DNA from: Pachypanchax playfairii | Taxonomy: Eukaryota; Chordata; Actinopteri; Cyprinodontiformes; Aplocheilidae | Direction: 5' to 3' | NCBI GenBank assembly: GCA_006937955.1 | Contig: SSNP01000010.1 | Span: 7,358,719 to 7,422,718, forward strand | Length of the DNA: 64,000 bases | Shown: positions 58,257 through 64,000 of the stretch, piece by piece | Numbering within the stretch: the first letter of the stretch is position 1 | Layout: each line of letters opens with the position of its first letter | Translations under genes and position numbers: made by a program | The notes under the pieces: generated by a model | What the model was told of the DNA's origin: nothing | Seen by the model: only the letters and a program-made list of their open reading frames with translations | Databases searched by the model: none

Positions 58257-58473
58257 GGGGGGGGGGGGGGGTCGCTCAGGGTTGTAGCAGCAACATCTTG
58301 AATAAACATCTGGTGTGAGCTTGAATCTGTGAAGATGTGATTGTGTGTTTCATCAGGGTTTATTACATCTAACAGGAGACTGAAACATTGAGGATCTGGT
58401 CCTCAGCAGGCCGGAGACACAGGAAGTCCTCCAGCACGGACCCAGAGAGGTTAGCAGCTTCTGTCTCGGTAGA

Positions 58474-58703
58474 TCAGGGTTCTACGTTCTGGTGTAGGAG
58501 GTTCTGTAACGCAGACGAGTCCTGGTTTCTACATTCAAGAAGCAGCTTGGCTTCTGGTTTAATGGGATCCAGCTGCTTCTGGAATTCTTGGCTCAGGTGA
58601 AACATCTGTAGAACAGCCAGCTGCTGCAGGAGGGATGATGAATAGTTCTGAAAGGCTGCCCGTTGCTTGTGGCCCAGGATCTTGGATCTCTTCAGACCTT
58701 TTC
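58474..58703 (-). CDS. possible terminal coding exon of an unknown gene
   Basis: On the - strand an acceptor with a pyrimidine tract (TTTGGCTTTTTACTC...AAACAG) opens 76 codons to a stop at 58474, and AATAAA follows about 110 bases later (58359-58364). The peptide is helical and Leu/Gln-rich (SSSLLQQLAVLQMFHLSQEF, then KPEAKLLLECRNQDSS, ending NLLHQNVEP). I do not recognise it. A second - strand frame is open over much of the same DNA, so chance is a real possibility. It would be nested in a b4galt3 intron in the opposite direction. Confidence 0.25.
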
Positions 58704-58874
58704 CTGTTTAAATGAGTAAAAAGCCAAAAGTGAAAATGTCTGCTCATTAATCGTTCAGTGTTTCTCTCGGTCTAACCCTCCATCACGCATGTGAACGCAT
58801 CTCGTGTAACATGATCGAACGCCCTGCAGACAGGGACATGAACATCTGACAGAGAGATGATAAACCGGATGAGC

Positions 58875-59002
58875 AGAGACTGGAAAGGACGTCCATGATG
58901 AGACGAAGAGACTGGAAAGGACGTCCATGATGAGACGAAGAGACTGGAAAGGACGTCCATGATGAGACGAAGAGACTGGAAAGGACGTCCATGATGAGAC
59001 GA
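58875..59002. repeat. 32-bp minisatellite, 4 copies
   Basis: Four copies of AGAGACTGGAAAGGACGTCC plus ATGATGAGACGA start at 58875, 58907, 58939 and 58971, all nearly identical. The - strand stays open through the array in several frames, an artefact of the repeat. Confidence 0.95.
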
Positions 59003-59118
59003 TAACTACCTCAAAAGCACAAACTGTAACCAGACGGTTACTCTTCATCCTCTTCTCCTCATCCTCATTTCTTTCATCCTTTATTTCCCTTCTGTTTTGT
59101 GGAATAAGACACATGCAG

Positions 59119-59238
59119 TCAGTTAAACTCGCTGTCGTGTTCCACAGTCTCTTCTGGTCTGAGGTTCTGGTGAGGATCAAGCTGTTTCTGGAGGGTCTCA
59201 ACTGATTCAGCATGTATTTGAATGCAGCCTGGGTTTCC
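59119..59238 (-). CDS. possible terminal coding exon of an unknown gene (second candidate)
   Basis: On the - strand CTCCTCCTTCAG|GGAAACC is a strong acceptor. The following frame reads HAESVETLQKQLDPHQN and ends at a stop at 59119, with AATAAA 34 bases later (59080-59085). Its QKQLDP matches the QKQLDP of the 58474-58703 candidate, and the DNA around it is also similar (CCAGAAACAGCTTGATCC against CCAGAAGCAGCTGGATCC), hinting at alternative last exons or an old duplication. It is only 39 codons long and could be chance. Confidence 0.2.
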   Translation of the reverse strand, partial: GNPGCIQIHAESVETLQKQLDPHQNLRPEETVEHDSEFN

Positions 59239-59339
59239 CTGAAGGAGGAGCGTGTTACAGGGTCTCGGTGTTTGTGATCCAGATCAGGTTCAGAACAGCC
59301 TTTAAGCACTGAAACAGACTTATTTCTCCCTGTTGTATG

Positions 59340-61455
59340 AGAACGTATATCTCATTACAGATAAATGGGGTCTGAGCATGAGCCTGATCCTCAGGGGTTT
59401 CACCTCACATCGATCTCACTCACCCTCTTTTGTCCTTGAGAGACCCCGAAGCCTTCGGTAAGCCTCGCTGATTAAACACGTTTCCATTACTGATGGATTA
59501 ACTCAAGTTTTTATAGCAGGGTCCTTATAAACCATATCCATAATCTATGGGGTTAATACAGTGGGGGTGGGTGGGGGGGTGCAGGCGCCCATCTGCTGTG
59601 GTACATGTTGATGAAACTCATCTGCAGTAGAAGGCTGATTCCTCTTTGATCCACAGCTTTTATTATCCATGTGATAAAATCAAAGCACAGACGTGTATTA
59701 ACTCTGGATGGTCTGCACATGTGATCGTACACCGCAGCTTTAATCAAAATGTTCCCGTCCGCAGCCGAGTGAAGGATTTAAGTTTCCTGAGGTTGATCTA
59801 CGTTTGAAGCTGCTGTTGCTTCATCCTGCAGAGTTCTGGGGGACAGAAGGACCGTTTCTACTGACCTTTAGACAACATGAAGAACATCATGGAGCAGCTT
59901 TGTGTGTCTGCAGACGAGCACAGCAGAGTGCTGCTAATGCCTGTTTTCCCCTGTGTGATTAGCATGATGTGCTCTAAGTGCTAAAGATAAAAACAACTTG
60001 CTGATGATTCATTAGGACTGGAGCCACTGGGTATTAAAACCGCAGCGCTGCGGCCTTTCATCACTCACTCAGTTCAGTTTCTAGATTTGAAAAATGTGAA
60101 AGTTTCCTGCTGGCGCTTCCTGCTCCTCGTTAAAGGAAATCAGAGACAAAAAGCCACACCTGATTAGAGTTTGATATATGATGTTAGATAATTAACAACA
60201 TGTAGATCAAACAGCTGTAAAATAACTGTGATATGGGGGGGGGTGCATCCTGTCCAGTTTGACTCCGCCTCTTGCCCAGTGATGGTTGTAGTGAGACTCC
60301 AGCTGCTGGCCTGGAGGAAGGATCAACAGTTCTCTGGAATTTTCTCTTTCTGAAATGAAAATAGAATCTAAATAACCTCCAACCAGGTGGTTCAGATTTT
60401 AGGTATGGGTTGTGAATGACTGAAGAACCGGTACTTTAGATTGAGTGAGTGACCCGGGTCAGAGTCTGGGTCCAGGAATCTTTGTGGTTTGTTGAACTGG
60501 TTCTGCTTCCTGCTTGTACCTGCTGGGTGTGATCAGGAATGCTGGTCTGTGCAGGTGATTGAGTGACGCGCTGTTCTCCTCTGGTCTGGGTCCCTTTAGT
60601 GGGATTAGGATCAGTTCTGGAAGACTGAACACTTTAACAAGCACTAATTGATTTACAGCTTAGTTGAGTTGAACACTGCAGCAGATCAGGGCAGTGTGAG
60701 GGGTCATACAGGGTCAGAAAGCCTCGATCCGGCCTCTCATCAGGACAGGGATCCAGGTCTGGGTCACATGAACGAGGAAACGCTGCTGGTTGGTGTAGTT
60801 TCACTCCTAAAGTGTGAGTCAGTGTAACTGCCCACATGTTTATTTCCTTTGTTATTCAGGGCCTGAAGTTTGGAGGGACTGGTCTACTTCCTGTGTCCAC
60901 TGGTTGAAGGTCTGCTGAATCTGAGCACTATGAGAAGATAACTGGGAATCGAATCTCTTCTCCTCCTCCCTCATTTCAGCCCCCCAGCTGAAATCCTCAC
61001 CCACTCTGATCTGCCGCCCCTCTGACTACTCCTCCCACGCTGCTCATGGAAGCTCTGTAATCCTGCGAAGTGGAGGGCCCTGAACTCTGCACATGCTCCC
61101 TTTTGTCTCGGCGGCTGTTGCAGCAGAGTCCTCCCTCAGGAGAGGCCACGAGGGAGACCAGACGGCAGGAGAATGAGCTTCATCCAGCAGAGGATGAGGG
61201 GGGAAACCACGTGATGAAGGACGACCAGCATCGCCACACAGACTGAACACAGAACAAACCGTCTGCTGAGCAGCAGGAAGGAATGCAGTGAAGGACATTT
61301 TTAGTTACAACCTGCCAAAAGTGCCTTTAGTGAGACTGTTTTTACACATCAGCCTGTTAGTGAAGTTCCACTGATTTTCATATAGTTTCATTAAAGAAAC
61401 AGGAAGTGTGTTTGGATCTGTCCTCCGTTTGGATTCATCTCACCTGTAACTGACT
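59340..61455. other. probable b4galt3 intron 1, distal part
   Basis: No convincing exon. At about 60241-60303 the sequence GACTCCGCCTCTTGCCCAGT...GAGACTCCAGC resembles the tail (CCCGCCTCTCGCCCAATG...GGCTCCAGC) that I recall from abundant fish LINE/SINE elements, so it is called a repeat remnant and not an exon. Poly-G runs occur at 59562-59579 (interrupted) and 60235-60243. Confidence 0.4.
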
Positions 61456-61468
61456 GACAGCCGTCATC

Positions 61469-64000
61469 ATGATCATATTTCAGTCCAAACTTCGGTTCCT
61501 TTGTATGTTCCTGGGCATCCAGCTCGTCGTCATGGCGCTGCTGTCCCGGGAGGGTTACCACAAGAGGGTCACCTACTTCATCCGCATCTTCCGGAAGCCC
61601 GATCCAACGAGTTCGCAGCTTCACAACCACACGGCTGCTACCATTGGTAGAGGAGATGTTTACGCCAACCTGTCCCACCTGTTCAGAAGTCCCAGTCATG
61701 GAGACAACATGCCTTACTGCCCCAAGACGTCTCCACTCATAGGTGAGTGTCGCTTCACATTTTATCCTTCTGTTTGTTCTGCTGATTAACTCTAACAACC
61801 TGTCGGGTTTGGGTAGACATAATGTTCTGCTGTCTGAACTTCATCAGCTGCTGGAGATGTTCAGCTTCCCTCAAATTCATAGGCTTTTATTCTGAAATAT
61901 TAATTTATTAACTCCCATCCTGGTCCAGTTCTGGTTCTCTCTTGGTCCAGTCCAGTCTTTTTACTTTCCCTCCAAGCAGCCAGGTTTTCTGTGACCTGGT
62001 CCTGGTCCTGGTCTCTGGGTCTTGGGTCTTTTGAAGGAACCAGGAGGATAAAAGAACTGCTGCAGATGAAGACAAACTGTCTGGAGAACTACAGACCAAA
62101 ACCACTTCAGAATCCAGGTGGTTCTGAGTGGGAGGGAAAGACCAGGTCCAGATCATGAGTTTTCACTGTATTCTGCTGCGTTTGTTGGACAAAGGAGTTG
62201 ATCGTTCAACAGTGTTCAGCTTCCTACGAGTCCACATCCTGTTGAATTTGGCCGCTGATGTTTGTTCTTTTTCCATCTTATGAAAACTGTTGACTTAGAG
62301 ATAAGAAGTGATTTTACTGACACGTCGCTCCGAGTCTCACCACCTCCTCCTCCTCCTCCTGTCACATGATGTCATCAGCGTTTCTTCTTGCTTCAGTGAT
62401 GAAGGACTCGTTACTGGAATCTTCTTAACGAGCGTTTCTGCTGTTCTGGAGTTTAAAATGAAAAACATTATGAATCAGTCACATGATTCTGTTTTTAACT
62501 TTGAACACAAACCAGTTTCTGGTTTATTTTACTGAGTATTCAGGGTTTTTCCCTCCAGGATAATTATAGAGATGAGTTGACCTGATCTGCATTGTTTCAG
62601 GTTTTCTCATCAGGTTACAGAATCTGAGCACTGGGACCATCATTCCTGTCAAACAGGAATTAATTCTGTTTCACATATTAAAAGTGTCGGGTTCTTCCTG
62701 GAGGGTGCAGTCAAACTGGTTGGTCAGGATTCAGGTGGCTTGTTTCCATGACTGGGATCATCTTCAGTCTTTAAGGTCCGTTTCAGGTTCTGGTTCTACA
62801 GGGTGTAGGTTTCAGGGAGTGTCTCTCTTCTTTGAATCTCTGCTGTTCCATCTGAATCTGATGGAACATGTTCTGAAGGTGAGAACACCTGGAAGAACAA
62901 CAAGTGTTAAACTCCTGGAGGAACCGTCACTTCATTAGAACCTTGAAGGCACCATTAGCTTTGTTCCTGCTTAATGATTACATTACAGGCTCCGCCCTCT
63001 CCTCGTTCCTGTAAACTACCTGTTGATTGAGACGGAACATTTACAGGAAACGATGGACGACTCGTGTTACAGAATGTCAACAGGGTTCTGTCGTGGCAGA
63101 TCTCAGTCTGTGGTTCTGGATTCAAATCAGTCTCTTGTTCTGTGACCAGAGATTTGCCTTCATGTCATTAACCTGGCTGCTTCCAGCTGGTAATAACTAC
63201 AGAATGGATTTCTCTCTGCAGGTGGGCCGCTCCACGTCAGCTTCCCGTCAGGCCTCACCCTGACTGAGGTCCAGAAGAAAAACCCTCTGGTGATCCGTGG
63301 AGGACGCTACAGGCCGCCAGACTGCGAGCCGAGACACAAGACGGCCATCATCATCCCCCACAGAAACCGAGAGCATCACCTGAAGTTCCTGCTGTACTAC
63401 CTGCACCCGTTTCTGCAGCGGCAGCAGCTCAGCTACGGGATTTACATCATCCACCAGGTGAGACTCACAGGAACGATCTGACGCCTCGGATCAGCTGGAT
63501 TCAGGTAGTTTGGTTCAGAGCGCCCTCTGCTGTGTGACCGCTGCATGTACAAGTCAGAGGATGGATTTCAGTTTGGAACCTGAACTGATTATTACATATT
63601 GATACATCCGTCCAACAAGCGTCTGTTATTTATTAGATGAACAAATCGAAACGTTGACGTGTGGCGAGGAGTTGTTTTTATTTCCTTTCTGTCTGAGCTG
63701 TTTGTTTTGTTGCTCCGCAGGCGGGAAACTACACGTTTAACCGCGCCAAGCTGATGAACGCCGGGTTCCGGGAGGCCATGAGGGAGGAGGATTGGGACTG
63801 TCTCTTCTTCCACGACGTTGACCTCATTCCAGAGGACGATCGCAATCTGTACACCTGCGACGCCAACCCCAAGCACGCCGCCATCGCCATGGATAAGTTT
63901 GGCTACAAGTACGTCAGCCAGTGTTCTCAGACGCGGTCCACATCATCAACGCAGAGGACTCACCTGTCTGTCTCTGTCCTCTCCAGGCTTCCGTACAAGA
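61469..64000 (+). CDS. b4galt3: beta-1,4-galactosyltransferase, best match B4galt3 (partial, 5' part)
   Basis: Coding exons 61469-61742, 63222-63457, 63721-63908 and 63987-64000 (cut by the window edge) give the first 237 residues. The protein is a type II Golgi enzyme: short cytoplasmic N-terminus, signal anchor about 10-26 (FLCMFLGIQLVVMALLS), stem, then the catalytic domain with GRYRPPDCEPRHKTAIIIPH, HLHPFLQRQQ-like YLHPFLQRQQLSYGIYIIHQ, TFNRAKLMNAG and the metal-binding DVD at 202-204 in CLFFHDVDLIP. The WGWGGEDDD acceptor-site motif lies beyond the window. It transfers galactose from UDP-galactose to terminal GlcNAc in N-glycans and glycolipids. DVYANLSHL and MPYCPKTSPL in the stem favour B4GALT3 over B4GALT1, 2 and 4 (family knowledge). 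The ATG is preceded by an acceptor at 61460, so upstream noncoding exons exist. Confidence 0.85.

Noticed and set aside
58755..59309. 184-codon open frame on the - strand
   Set aside because: It passes through the four-copy 32-bp minisatellite in a changing phase, and the rest overlaps the short candidate exon in another frame.
60235..60350. Coding-looking - strand segment with RELLILPPGQQLESHYNHHW after an acceptor-like sequence
   Set aside because: The + strand of the same DNA matches the tail of a common fish LINE/SINE (CCGCCTCTTGCCCAGTGATG), so it is repeat-derived.
61044..61298. Hydrophobic - strand frame containing VVLHHVVSPLILCWMKLILL
   Set aside because: A second frame over the same bases is also open, no neighbouring exons were found, and no homology is recognised; treated as chance.
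1..64000. CRISPR arrays, prophage, toxin-antitoxin or operon-type systems
   Set aside because: The tandem arrays have no spacers and the window is vertebrate nuclear DNA; nothing of this kind is present.

Overview
The window looks like nuclear DNA from a ray-finned fish, probably a teleost. Its genes are split into many small exons with GT-AG introns. The proteins are vertebrate families: an Aster cholesterol transporter, a sodium-channel beta subunit, an immunoglobulin-superfamily (IgSF) receptor, a 26S proteasome ATPase and a Golgi galactosyltransferase. The intergenic DNA carries short palindromic elements, a tRNA-derived SINE, LINE scraps, many GT/CA microsatellites and minisatellites, all typical of teleosts. 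There are no bacterial-style operons, CRISPR arrays or obvious structural RNA genes. One 10-N assembly gap lies inside a poly-G tract at 58247-58256.

Layout. (1) 2.4-19.9 kb, + strand: gramd1a, fully reconstructed as 20 coding exons, with three candidate alternative first exons that all end in the same phase and a 12-nt microexon inside the transmembrane helix. (2) 23.6-33.7 kb, - strand, tail to tail with gramd1a: scn1b, with four of the expected five coding exons found and very large minisatellite-filled introns. (3) 38.6-41.5 kb, - strand: a two-Ig-domain surface protein that ends in a hydrophobic tail and is not assignable to a named gene. (4) 42.8-49.9 kb, + strand, head to head with the Ig gene: psmc4 (Rpt3), complete in 11 exons, including a minor-spliceosome (U12-type) intron. 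(5) 50-61.4 kb: mostly repeats, LINE remnants and a few coding-like fragments of unknown identity. (6) 61.5-64 kb, + strand: the 5' part of a beta-1,4-galactosyltransferase gene, best match b4galt3, cut by the window edge.

The genes do not form a pathway; they are a stretch of vertebrate synteny. GRAMD1A lies next to SCN1B on human 19q13 (general knowledge), and PSMC4 is also on 19q13, so the order supports the gene calls. The first 30 kb is much richer in minisatellites than the rest. No wholly new system is evident. The most interesting items are the gramd1a alternative starts and microexon, the psmc4 U12-type intron, and the unassigned Ig receptor with almost no cytoplasmic tail.
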